NCBI RefSeq assembly: GCF_015291705.1
Contig: NZ_CP030050.1
Coordinates: 5,270,001 to 5,334,000, forward strand
Direction: 5' to 3'
Source of the DNA: Bradyrhizobium arachidis
Lineage (GTDB): Bacteria; Pseudomonadota; Alphaproteobacteria; Rhizobiales; Xanthobacteraceae
Length of the DNA stretch: 64,000 nucleotides
Below, piece after piece: positions 46,877 to 55,256 of this stretch. Positions within the stretch are counted from its first letter, which is position 1. Every line of letters starts with the position of its first letter. Below the pieces are notes generated by a model. It searched no databases. It was not told where the DNA came from and worked only from the letters and a program-made list of their open reading frames with translations. The position numbers and the translations under genes were made by a program.

Positions 46877-47692
46877 ATGAGATCGCTTGCCTTGCTGTGC
46901 CTGCTAGCCCTGGCCGCGCCTGCTCATGCGGCCGCGCCCGAGCAGCACTATCTCGACCTGCGCGACCGCTACATCGCAAAATTCTCGAAGGCCAAGGAGA
47001 ACGACGAGACCTATAAGCAGCACGATGCGGCGCTGAAGGAGCTGGCCGGCGTGCTACGCGGCCTGGTCGGGCCGGTCACGATCAAGGGGCTGCCTGCGGA
47101 GGGAACGTCGAACGTCGATACGCTGTTCAAGGACGACATCGGCTTCGGCCATCTCGACGGCCTCGGCTTCGCCACCGAAGGCGACAAGCTGCAGGCCGTC
47201 GTGACCACGACCGGGCTGCTCAAGCACTGGCTCGCCGAGCATCGCGAGGACGGCATGCCGCAGGAGGCGGGCGCCGCCTTCAAGTCGGACCGCTTCTACT
47301 ATCAGGCGATCCAGGACGCGGCCTTTGCCAAATATGCGGAGCTGCCAGTCACCAAGCCCGCATCCGCGAGTGCCGCGGTCGCCGTGCTCGGCATCCGCGG
47401 CAACGGCGATTTGAAGGGAGCGCCGCACGAAATCGACGTCGTCGCGATCGTGGGCGACAAGGTCTACTTCCTCGCCGCAAGCGAGGCCGTGAAGACGGCC
47501 GAGATTCCCGCTTGCGAAAAGGTCTGGAAGCAGATGATGGCCAGGAAGACCCCACAGGACGCCATGGCCAAGGAAAACCAGGCGATGGACGCCTACACCA
47601 AGTGCTTCGCCAAGGAAGCGCCGAACCAGAGCTGGTTCGCGGCCGCGGTGAAGAAGGCGCAGAGCCAGCTGGAGATGCTACTGGCGCGGTAG
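46877..47692 (+). CDS. Secreted protein of unknown function
   Basis: 271 residues with a signal peptide (about 1-19, ending AHAAA). The mature part is alpha-beta with a repeated Lys/Glu-rich helical N-terminal segment (YIAKFSKAKENDETYKQHDAALKEL), a central YYQAIQDAAFAKYAELPVTKP block and a C-terminal helix with two cysteines (about residues 214 and 237) that may form a disulfide. No family recognised. It lies 86 bases after the FAD enzyme and may be a separate unit. Confidence 0.78.
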   Translation: MRSLALLCLLALAAPAHAAAPEQHYLDLRDRYIAKFSKAKENDETYKQHDAALKELAGVLRGLVGPVTIKGLPAEGTSNVDTLFKDDIGFGHLDGLGFATEGDKLQAVVTTTGLLKHWLAEHREDGMPQEAGAAFKSDRFYYQAIQDAAFAKYAELPVTKPASASAAVAVLGIRGNGDLKGAPHEIDVVAIVGDKVYFLAASEAVKTAEIPACEKVWKQMMARKTPQDAMAKENQAMDAYTKCFAKEAPNQSWFAAAVKKAQSQLEMLLAR

Positions 47693-47735
47693 TTCAGATC
47701 ATTTTGGTCGATGCGCTGACGGCTGGCTCCCTTAA

Positions 47736-47852
47736 CCTCGCCCGCTTGCGGGAGAGGTCGGCGCGAAGCGCCGGGTGAGGGCTCTCTCCTCTCAGGGAGT
47801 CTCTCCAGCGGAGACACCCTCTCCCCAGCCCTCTCCCGCAAGCGGGAGAGGG
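47736..47852. repeat. REP-like palindrome between convergent genes
   Basis: Left arm CCTCGCCCGCTTGCGGGAGA (47736 onward) and right arm CTCTCCCGCAAGCGGGAGAG (to 47852) are near-mirror copies, and each arm is itself palindromic around CCCGCAAGCGGG. The element lies between the secreted-protein gene and the convergent M24 peptidase gene. Likely terminator or repeat element; the type is widespread in Alphaproteobacteria. Confidence 0.8.
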
Positions 47853-47894
47853 GGCGCACCTTCTCCGCGGCTCGCACCAGATAGTCTGCGAGAT

Positions 47895-49091
47895 CTAAAG
47901 GCCCCGCCCGCCCAAATTCCACCCGCGGCCGCCCTCGCCAAAAATCTCGTAGCCCGCAGCCGTCACTGCGACCGTGTCCTCGAGCTTGATGAAGCCGCGC
48001 TTCGGATGCTTCATCGTGGTCTCGATCGAGACCACCATGCCGGGCTCGAGCGGCAGGCGGGCATCCGTGTCGTCGTAGGGGACCGGACCCGTGGCGGTCA
48101 GGCGAGGGGCCTCATGGCTGACGAGGCCCATGCCGTGGGCCAGGAAGTCCGTGCAGTCGCGCTGGGTGATCTTTGCGAGCTCCCGCTCGGCCGCGACGTA
48201 GATGTCGCCACCCATGGCGCCCGGCCGGACCGCCGCAAACGCGGCGCGCTGCACCGCTTCGATCTCGGCAAGGCAATCCTTCAGCTCGCCGTCGGGCTCG
48301 CCGAGCACGGCCATGCGCGCGAGGTCGCCGATATAGCCGTGATAATTGCCGCCGGAATCGAGCGACAGCACGTCGCCTTGCTCCCAGCGTTGCGATGAGG
48401 GTGCCCGGTTGTGGCTGCTGCCGCAGGCGAGCAGGCAATATTCGAAGGTCAGGCCGCGATTGGCTTCGGCGATGCGTAAGGCATCCGACAATTGCTGCTT
48501 GGTCGTGCCGGGGCCATGCTTGCTGATCACCTCCAGCATGGAGGTGATGACGAGCTCGGAGGCCGTCTTGAGCTTTGCCAGCTCGTCCGCCGACTTCACC
48601 GCGCGCAGCCGCTCCAGCACCAGCAGCGCGTCCTTGAGCTCCGCGCCGGGCAGGGCGTCGGCCAGCGCCTTGCCGGCATCCATCGGCAGGAACGCCATCT
48701 CGACCCCGACCCGCTTCAACGGCACGCCCGCGTCCTTGATCAGGCCCACGGCCCGCGTCACGGCATCGACCGAGCCGTTGGACTCGGTCCGGACCTGCGG
48801 CACCCATGGCGGCGCCACGGCGCGCTGATGGGTCTCCAGACGGTGCCCGATATAGACGGACTTCTCCGGCGCGCCCTTGGGATAGACCAGCACCGGCAGA
48901 TAGCGGCTGACGCCCATGGCATCCATGTAGTCGAAGAAGATCGCGCGCTCGGCGCCCAGCAGGTACTGCACATTGTGCTTGGAGGTCGCGACCAGCACGT
49001 CGAGGCCGGCGGCTTCCATCAGGCGGTCGAGCTTGGCGGCATCGAATGGAAGCGCGCGCGAGCGGCCTGCCTGGGCGACGTTCTCCTGCAT
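47895..49091 (-). CDS. M24 metallopeptidase (Xaa-Pro aminopeptidase/creatinase family)
   Basis: 398 residues. A creatinase-type N-terminal domain (about 1-155) precedes a pita-bread catalytic domain with all five metal-ligand segments: Asp in SLDSGGNYHGYIGD (two aspartates), His in DFLAHGMGLVSHEAP, Glu in VVSIETT and Glu in FIKLEDTV. It is either an Xaa-Pro peptidase or a related C-N hydrolase, since many Bradyrhizobium members of this family act on small amides. No partner gene is obvious. Confidence 0.88.
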   Translation of the reverse strand: MQENVAQAGRSRALPFDAAKLDRLMEAAGLDVLVATSKHNVQYLLGAERAIFFDYMDAMGVSRYLPVLVYPKGAPEKSVYIGHRLETHQRAVAPPWVPQVRTESNGSVDAVTRAVGLIKDAGVPLKRVGVEMAFLPMDAGKALADALPGAELKDALLVLERLRAVKSADELAKLKTASELVITSMLEVISKHGPGTTKQQLSDALRIAEANRGLTFEYCLLACGSSHNRAPSSQRWEQGDVLSLDSGGNYHGYIGDLARMAVLGEPDGELKDCLAEIEAVQRAAFAAVRPGAMGGDIYVAAERELAKITQRDCTDFLAHGMGLVSHEAPRLTATGPVPYDDTDARLPLEPGMVVSIETTMKHPKRGFIKLEDTVAVTAAGYEIFGEGGRGWNLGGRGL

Positions 49092-49232
49092 GACGAACTC
49101 CCTGAGTGGCGGTTCAGACCGCCTTGTTGATCTCTGTTAGGACTGCGAGCCCAGTCTAGCACAACCTCCACACCAGCGCGCCCACCTGGTCGCATTCATG
49201 AAACATGGAACCAGGCCGCGGGGCGCGTTCAG

Positions 49233-50219
49233 CTAGCGTCCACGCCTGAGGTCTTCGGTCGCGCGCCTCAGGGTCTCGTGGAGCCAGTCATGCGATGGCT
49301 CGCCTTCGATACGTTCGTGCCACAGCAGCCGGACCTCGACAGGAGTTGTGGCGTAAGGCAGCTCGCATGTTGTGACGGCATGCGCGCGTTCGAATGCCCG
49401 CGCCAATGGACGCGGAACGATGGCTGCGAACTCGGAGTCCGCGAGCAGGGCGGGCAAAGCGAGGAAATGCGGCAGCGAAACGGCTATGCGCGGCGGCCGG
49501 TCGCTTTCGGACAGGGCGCGCTCCAGCGCAGCGCGATCGTACATTTCCGATCGCCTGGCAAGGCCACGCTCGGAGATGAAGCCTCCGATTGCGCCCTCCT
49601 GTTCGCCGCCGAAGGAGACGACGACCAGCGGCATGCGGGCCAGAGCCGCGTTGTCGATGCGGCCGAGCCTGCGCTTTCCGCCGACGATCAGCACGTCGTC
49701 ATATTCGAACAACAGCGAGGTGCGGAAGCGGCTCGGCGGATCCGAGAAGACGCCGATCGCAACGTCGATACGGCCAAGGTCGATCTGCTCGGCGAGGTCG
49801 ATCCGCGTCACCGGCTTGATGATGAGGTCGATCGCCGGCGCTTCAGCCTTCAGTATCTTCAGGAGCGGTGAGGCCAGCACCATCGTGGTGAAGTCGTTGG
49901 CGGCGAGGGTGAACTGCCGGGTGGAGGCCGCCGGAACGAAGCTCGGCTGTTCGACTGCCGCCTCGAGAGACCGCAGGGCCTCGCGAACCTGTGGCGCCAT
50001 CGTCAATGCGCGCGCCGTCGGCTGCATGCCGGTCGCCGTGCGCACGAACAGATCGTCTTCCAGCATCTCGCGCAGCCGGGCGAGCGAATGGCTCACGGCG
50101 GATTGACTGAGGGCCACCCGCTGGCTTGCCCGCAGCACGCTGCGCTCCTCCATGACGGCGTCGAAGACCTTGAGCAGGTTCAGGTCCAGGGTCTTGAAGG
50201 AAACAGCCACGAGCAGCAC
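49233..50219 (-). CDS. LysR-family transcriptional regulator
   Basis: 328 residues. The N-terminal winged helix (LDLNLLKVFDAVMEERSVLRASQRVALSQSAVSHSLARLRE) is the standard LysR form, followed by a substrate-binding effector domain. It is divergent from the binding protein-nitroreductase-lyase operon across 218 bases, the usual layout of a LysR activator and its target, here comparable to PnbR of 4-nitrobenzoate clusters. The start is a GTG at 50219; a GTG three codons inside is an equal alternative. Confidence 0.9.
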   Translation of the reverse strand: MLLVAVSFKTLDLNLLKVFDAVMEERSVLRASQRVALSQSAVSHSLARLREMLEDDLFVRTATGMQPTARALTMAPQVREALRSLEAAVEQPSFVPAASTRQFTLAANDFTTMVLASPLLKILKAEAPAIDLIIKPVTRIDLAEQIDLGRIDVAIGVFSDPPSRFRTSLLFEYDDVLIVGGKRRLGRIDNAALARMPLVVVSFGGEQEGAIGGFISERGLARRSEMYDRAALERALSESDRPPRIAVSLPHFLALPALLADSEFAAIVPRPLARAFERAHAVTTCELPYATTPVEVRLLWHERIEGEPSHDWLHETLRRATEDLRRGR

Positions 50220-50437
50220 ACCGTCTCAAGGCGGATCGCGCGCCCGTTGCGTACCTGCGATCTGATCCAGTTAAGGCCAACCACGCAGCGGACGCAACCG
50301 AGCAGGTTGCCGGACCCGACGCCTGGCCGTTCGCCGCACCAATCTGAAGGTCGTTCAGGATCACTCTGCAAGAGTTTCACTTCCGCAATTGCGCGATCCC
50401 GTCATGATCCCGACGCCGGATTTGGAGGAGACGGGCA

Positions 50438-51646
50438 ATGCAATCCTGCGGAATGTCGATCGGAGCTATTGGAATAGCACTGGCGCTGTTTACGGCCTCG
50501 GCGGTCGCACAGGATGGTCCGGTGAAACTCGGCGTCCTCACCGACATGTCCTCGCTCTACGCCGACAATGGCGGCCAGGGCTCGGTCGTCGCCGCGCAAA
50601 TGGCCGTCGACGATTTCGGTGGTCAGGTGCTGGGGCGCAGCATCCAGATCGTCGCGGGCGACCATCAAAACAAGGCCGATGTTGGCGCGACCATCGCCCG
50701 GCGGTGGCTCGAAAACGAAAACGTCGAGGTCATTCTCGACGTTCCGAACTCCGCGGTCGCGCTGGCGGTGCAGGGCATCACGCGCGACAAGAAGAAGCTG
50801 TTCCTCGCCACCGGCGCGGCCACATCCCGCCTCACCGGCGACGAATGCTCGCCGACCGGCATTCACTGGACCTACGATACCTATGCGCTGTCACAGGGAA
50901 CGACGCGGGCGATGTCGCGTCTCGGCGCAAAGTCCTGGTACTTCATTTCGGTCGACTATTCTCTCGGCGCGCAGCTCGAGGCCGACAGCCGCAAGGTCAT
51001 CGACGCCATGGGCGGCAAGGTGCTCGGCGCCGCGAAACATCCGATCAACACACCGGATTTCTCCTCCTTTCTGCTCCAGGCGCAGTCCTCGAAGGCCGAC
51101 GTGATCGCGCTGGCCGATTCCGGCGGCGACTTCATCAACGCGGTCAAGCAGGCCGGCGAATTTGGCATCACGCAGCATCAGAAACTGGTCGGGCTGCTGG
51201 TGTTCATTGCCGACATTCACAGTCTCGGACTGCCGAGCGCCCAGGGCCTGATGCTGAGCTCGGCGTTCTATTGGGACCTGAACGAGGACACGCGGGCGTG
51301 GTCGAAGCGCTTCATCGCAAAGACCCAGAAGGTCCCGACCATGATCCACGCCGGCACCTATGGCGCGGTGATGCACTACCTCAAGGCAGTTCAAACGGCC
51401 GGCACGCTGGATGGACCGGCCGTCGCCGCCAAGATGCGCGAGCTGCCCGTGAACGATTTCATGACGCGAAATGGGCGGATCCGGGAAGACGGCCGGCTGG
51501 TCCGCGACATCTATCTGTTTCGCGTCAAGTCGCCCGAGCAGTCGAAATACAAGTTCGACTATTACGAGCTGCTGGCGACGATCCCGGGTGACGAAGCGTT
51601 CCGGCCGATGGAGCAGGGTGGCTGTCCGCTCTTGAGGAAGCCATGA
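50438..51646 (+). CDS. LivK-like ABC substrate-binding protein
   Basis: 402 residues with a Sec signal peptide (about 1-24, ending SAVAQD) and a type I periplasmic binding fold: VKLGVLTDMSSLYADNGGQGSVVAAQMAVDDF, then DVPNSAVALAVQGITRDKKKLFLATGAATSRLTG. No permease or ATPase lies nearby, so it must use a transporter encoded elsewhere. Its position first in the operon suggests it captures the aromatic acid handled by the next two genes. The stop overlaps the nitroreductase ATG (ATGA). Confidence 0.92.
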   Translation: MQSCGMSIGAIGIALALFTASAVAQDGPVKLGVLTDMSSLYADNGGQGSVVAAQMAVDDFGGQVLGRSIQIVAGDHQNKADVGATIARRWLENENVEVILDVPNSAVALAVQGITRDKKKLFLATGAATSRLTGDECSPTGIHWTYDTYALSQGTTRAMSRLGAKSWYFISVDYSLGAQLEADSRKVIDAMGGKVLGAAKHPINTPDFSSFLLQAQSSKADVIALADSGGDFINAVKQAGEFGITQHQKLVGLLVFIADIHSLGLPSAQGLMLSSAFYWDLNEDTRAWSKRFIAKTQKVPTMIHAGTYGAVMHYLKAVQTAGTLDGPAVAAKMRELPVNDFMTRNGRIREDGRLVRDIYLFRVKSPEQSKYKFDYYELLATIPGDEAFRPMEQGGCPLLRKP

Positions 51647-52392
51647 CCGGCGCGGGGGCGGCTGCGCAGAACCGTATCGACGAGATCATCGCGGGCCGTT
51701 TTGCATGCCGCGATTTCTCGGGCGAGCCGGTCGGGCGAGGGACCATCGAGCAGATTCTCCGCGTGGCGCGGTTTGCGCCAAGCGGCGCCAATATCCAGCC
51801 CTGGCACGTCTACGTGCTGGCGGGCGCCGCCAAGGACAGGGTGTCGGCGGCAGTGCGCAAGGCGCACGAAACCGCCCGCGACGCGCACGTGTCGGAGTAC
51901 AGCTATTACGCCAGCGACCTGCCCGAACCCTACCTGCAGCGACGACAGGAGTTCGGCCGGTTGTTCTACGGCTCGCTCGGCATCGCCCAGACCGATAGTG
52001 ACGCGAGGAGTGCCCAAACCGCCAAGAACTATGCGTTCTTCGGCGCGCCCATCGGGCTGATCGTCACCATCGACCGGCGCCTGCAGGTCGGGAGCTGGCT
52101 CGACCTCGGCATGTTCGTCCAGAACGTGCTGCTGGCCGCGGCAGGCCACGGGCTTCAGTCCTGTCCGCAGGAGACCTTCTCGAAATACCACGGGATCCTG
52201 CGGCCGCTGCTGTCGATCCCGGCGGAGCAGATGGTGGTGTGCGGCATCTCGATCGGCCGCGCAAGGCATCAAATCACGGGCAGGCTGATGCCGCGAGCTG
52301 ATATCGCGGAGTTCGCTTCGTTCGCAGGCTTCAAGGAACAAAGTGCAACCCAGATGGAAAGGACAAGACCATGGGAAGCCGAGACGAACTGA
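51643..52392 (+). CDS. Nitroreductase, probably PnbA-type
   Basis: 249 residues of the FMN-dependent nitroreductase fold: RFACRDFSGEPVGRGTIEQILRVARFAPSGANIQPWHVYVLAG at the N-terminus, then the FMN segment MFVQNVLLAAAGHGLQSCPQE. It should reduce nitroaromatics to hydroxylamines with NAD(P)H. The next gene encodes a 4-hydroxylaminobenzoate lyase-like protein, so 4-nitrobenzoate or a close relative is the likely substrate. Its C-terminus overlaps that gene by 22 bases. Confidence 0.9.
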   Translation: MTGAGAAAQNRIDEIIAGRFACRDFSGEPVGRGTIEQILRVARFAPSGANIQPWHVYVLAGAAKDRVSAAVRKAHETARDAHVSEYSYYASDLPEPYLQRRQEFGRLFYGSLGIAQTDSDARSAQTAKNYAFFGAPIGLIVTIDRRLQVGSWLDLGMFVQNVLLAAAGHGLQSCPQETFSKYHGILRPLLSIPAEQMVVCGISIGRARHQITGRLMPRADIAEFASFAGFKEQSATQMERTRPWEAETN

Positions 52393-52910
52393 TTGCGTGC
52401 AGCATTCCGTTTCTGCGCGAGGTCAAGGACATGACGCCCGGCGCGGAGATGGAGCGGTGGCTCAATGACAAATACGGCGAGGGCAGCCAGCTCTATCAGG
52501 ACCTGGCCCGCCTGATTAAGCTCGGGGTCGCCGAAGGCTGGGCGGCGAACCAGGAGGTCGACGGTCCGAACTACCGGCGCAGCCGCATCCTGGAGCCGGT
52601 GCCCGAGACGTTCCAGTTCAGCATCACGGCCGTCTACATGAACAGCGCCGATCCGCGCCGCTTCAAGGACGAGGACGACCACGACGTTCTGCGCGGGCAG
52701 TATCACGGTCACCCCTATGGCGAGCTGAACCTGGTCGTGCCGCTGGACAAGGGCGCCGAGCTGAAGGGGCTGCAGGGCTGGCAGGGGCCCGGCTGGACCG
52801 CGCCCGATCCCGGCAGCCGGCACTATCCCGAGGTCCGCGGCGGCGCCGTCATCGCGCTGTTCTATCTGCCCGCCGGACGCATCTCGTATGACTTCGCAGC
52901 GCCGTCCTGA
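52371..52910 (+). CDS. pnbB: 4-hydroxylaminobenzoate lyase-like protein (DUF4863)
   Basis: 179 residues. The sequence fits the DUF4863 family, to which, as I recall, PnbB of Pseudomonas putida TW3 belongs: IPFLREVKDMTPGAEMERWLNDKYGE at the N-terminus, then YHGHPYGELNLVVPL and HYPEVRGGAVIALFYLPAGRISYD. The histidines in GQYHGHPYGE look like a metal or catalytic cluster. PnbB releases ammonia from 4-hydroxylaminobenzoate to give protocatechuate. It starts inside the nitroreductase gene, behind AAAGGA. The assignment rests on family memory and context. Confidence 0.75.
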   Translation: MGSRDELIACSIPFLREVKDMTPGAEMERWLNDKYGEGSQLYQDLARLIKLGVAEGWAANQEVDGPNYRRSRILEPVPETFQFSITAVYMNSADPRRFKDEDDHDVLRGQYHGHPYGELNLVVPLDKGAELKGLQGWQGPGWTAPDPGSRHYPEVRGGAVIALFYLPAGRISYDFAAPS

Positions 52911-52928
52911 TGGACGGCCAGACGATTT

Positions 52929-52957
52929 CGGGTGACGCCGTCTGCGAGCGTCACCCG
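52929..52957 (+). terminator. Hairpin terminator candidate after pnbB
   Basis: A perfect 10-pair stem, CGGGTGACGC with GCGTCACCCG, and a 9-base loop, 19 bases beyond the pnbB stop. No T-run follows, so it would work as a stem-stabilising or Rho-assisted end rather than a classic intrinsic terminator. Confidence 0.5.
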
Positions 52958-53480
52958 ATGTGAAGAAGGCACAGCCAGGTCCGCGCGGCGGCGATCCGTC
53001 GCGACGGCCACGAGCTGTAAGCCCGCTGGCCATGACCCATTGCCACACCGCTCCGCCGTTTGAGTCTGAGATGCGGGAATGGCTCAGTGTGCTCCACTCT
53101 TTCGACAACTCGACGCCGATCGCCGACATCGCGAACACCTTCGCGCGGCTCTAGGTCCCGATCGTCTCCCTGCGCGCCGTCTCCAGTAGGATGGCAAGCG
53201 CGGGCGCGTTCGTCGTCGGAAGCTCGAAGGCGAGAACTTCGAGAAGCGCGTGGCAGTCGTCGACGGCCCTGTCGGCCTGATGGAAGTAGCCGACGCCATT
53301 GAGCAGACGCGCCAGTCGACCTCGGTCGCGCTGCAGGCCCAAGAGCTCTAACAATCCTACGGACCTCGACATGCCCTGGAACCACCTGCTAGGCTGAGCG
53401 GTCCCTGGTGGACGCTTACAGGGCGGTCCCGTGTAGAGAAAGGCGTGGTAAGCCCCACCTTTAGCTTCACGGAGCACGGT
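52958..53480. other. Degenerate stretch without an intact gene
   Basis: About 520 bases after the pnb operon. The only recognisable piece is the exonuclease remnant listed separately. A 41-codon rightward frame (53032-53154) has no ribosome site or recognisable similarity. The immediate upstream part (53400-53480) is presumably the promoter of the cyclase gene. Confidence 0.5.
53151..53372 (-). pseudogene. Remnant of a DnaQ-like 3'-5' exonuclease
   Basis: The last 70 or so codons before the stop read LLELLGLQRDRGRLARLLNG, then a segment containing HQADRAVDDCHALLEVLA and LAILLETARRETIGT. This matches the C-terminal exonuclease motif (HRAxxDCxALLxxL) and following helix of Pol III epsilon-like proteins found in rhizobia. 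The N-terminal two-thirds with the DExD motifs is absent upstream, where the frame reads as unrelated sequence antisense to the cyclase gene. The family's usual C-terminal extension is missing too. A decayed fragment. Confidence 0.6.
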
Positions 53481-55256
53481 ATGGCCGAAATCCGAAAGAT
53501 CGCCGCGATCCTTGCCGCTGATGTCGTCGGCTTCAGTCGTCTGACGAACACGGACGAGGATGGCACGCTGGCGCGGCTTCGGGCACTTCGGAGCGAACAC
53601 CTCGATCCAACCGTTGCAGCCCACCACGGCCGCGAGTTCAAGTGGACGGGCGACGGCTTCTTGGCCGAATTCAGAAGCGTGAGCGACGCCGTCTGTTGTG
53701 CGCTCGACATCCATGCGGCCATGCCGGATCGCAATACGGGTTTGCCAGCTGACCGTCGCATCGAGTTTCGCATCGGAATCCACCTCGGCGAGATCATTGA
53801 AGAAGACGATGGCGACCTTATGGGGGACGGGGTCAACATCGCGGCCAGGCTCGAAAGCATCTCGGCCCCAAATGGCATCTGCATCTCAGCCGCCGCATAC
53901 GATCAAGTTCGCAACAGATTGAATCACGACGTCGTCGACCTCGGCGAGCGGGATCTCAAGAACATCCAGCGCCCCGTCAGAGCTTATCTGATCGGGGGAA
54001 AGGCGAACCATGGGAGCGCCGCCGCGGAGAGGTCGATTGGCTCCGCAACGGGTCGGTCCCAGGCGGAGAGGCCCTCTCTCGCGGTGTTACCCTTCAAGAA
54101 TCTCGGGGGCGACCATGAGACCGACTATTTCGCGGATGGTATCGTTGAGGACATCATCACAGCCCTAAGCCGCACGCGATGGCTGTTCGTCATCGCTCGC
54201 AATTCGTCATTCATCTACAAGGGCAGGCCCGTTGACGCTCGCCAAGTCGGGCACGAACTCGGTGTGCGCTACCTCGTCGAAGGCTCGATCCGGAAGGCGG
54301 GACAGAGGGTCCGAATCTCGGGACAGTTGATCGAGGCCGCAACGGGGCGCCATCTCTGGGCTGACCGCTTCGACGGGGATCTCGCGGACATCTTCGATCT
54401 ACAAGACAGGATCACCGCTTCGGTGGTGGTAGCGATCGAACCAAGCGTTCGCCTGGCCGAGATTGAGCGCGCCCAGCGGAAGCCGACGGACAACCTGGAC
54501 GCCTACGACCTGCTCCTCCGCGCGCTCCCCCCGATAAACGCCTATACGCGAGAGGGGTTCGTGGAGGCTGAAACCCTGCTGCGTCGCGCGGTGGCGCTCG
54601 ATCCAGCCTACGCGGAAGCGCTCGCGGCCCTTGCGGAGTGCCTGGTACGAATGACGCTCAACGGCTGGGTGGCGAACAAATCGGCTGCAACGGCCGAAGC
54701 CGCCGACCTCGCGGCGAGAGCCGTCACCCTTGATCCCGCGAACGCCACGATTCTTGCCATTGCGGCCTGGGCCTATTCGACGGTTGGCGTGCGGTTCGAG
54801 CAATCCCTCGAGCTTGCGGACCGTGCTCTCGCGATCCACCCAAACTCCGTTCATGTCCGTTCGTTTTGCGGGTGGGTGTACAACTATTTTGGGGAGAGTC
54901 TCAAAGCCATCGAGCAGTTCGAAGAGGCGCGGCGGTTGAGCCCGATCGATCCGAAGAGCTATTTTCCAATGCTCGGGCTTGCGGTGGCCCACTTCTTTGC
55001 TGGCCACTTCGAGGAGACCGTGGCGATCACAGGCCGTATCCTGGCGGAGGTGCCGACCCACAACGTCGCGCGCCGCTACCGAGCCGCAGCCTTCGCACAC
55101 CTTGGTCGCTTGAACGAGGCTCGCGCCGCGATCGTCGATCTCCTGCAAGCTCAGCCGAGTTCGAGTCTTCGGAACTCCCGCAGCAGCGTGTTTCGGGATC
55201 AGCGCATGTCCGATCTTTACATCAGCGGTTTGGAAAAGGCAGGCCTCCCCGAGTGA
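53481..55256 (+). CDS. Class III adenylate/guanylate cyclase with TolB-like and TPR domains
   Basis: 591 residues. The cyclase domain (about 1-175) has the metal aspartates in AADVVGFSRL and FKWTGDGFLAEF and the transition-state Asn/Arg in GDGVNIAARLE. Then comes a TolB/FlgO-like domain (about 200-335: LAVLPFKNLGGDHETDYFADGIVEDIITALSR through FDLQDRIT) and at least four TPR-like repeats to the end. It should make cAMP (or cGMP). Such cyclases are present in many copies in rhizobia. Its codon use looks less GC-biased than that of the neighbours. Confidence 0.9.
   Translation: MAEIRKIAAILAADVVGFSRLTNTDEDGTLARLRALRSEHLDPTVAAHHGREFKWTGDGFLAEFRSVSDAVCCALDIHAAMPDRNTGLPADRRIEFRIGIHLGEIIEEDDGDLMGDGVNIAARLESISAPNGICISAAAYDQVRNRLNHDVVDLGERDLKNIQRPVRAYLIGGKANHGSAAAERSIGSATGRSQAERPSLAVLPFKNLGGDHETDYFADGIVEDIITALSRTRWLFVIARNSSFIYKGRPVDARQVGHELGVRYLVEGSIRKAGQRVRISGQLIEAATGRHLWADRFDGDLADIFDLQDRITASVVVAIEPSVRLAEIERAQRKPTDNLDAYDLLLRALPPINAYTREGFVEAETLLRRAVALDPAYAEALAALAECLVRMTLNGWVANKSAATAEAADLAARAVTLDPANATILAIAAWAYSTVGVRFEQSLELADRALAIHPNSVHVRSFCGWVYNYFGESLKAIEQFEEARRLSPIDPKSYFPMLGLAVAHFFAGHFEETVAITGRILAEVPTHNVARRYRAAAFAHLGRLNEARAAIVDLLQAQPSSSLRNSRSSVFRDQRMSDLYISGLEKAGLPE

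Noticed and set aside
53032..53154. 41-codon frame after the pnb operon
   Set aside because: Too short, no ribosome site and no recognised similarity.
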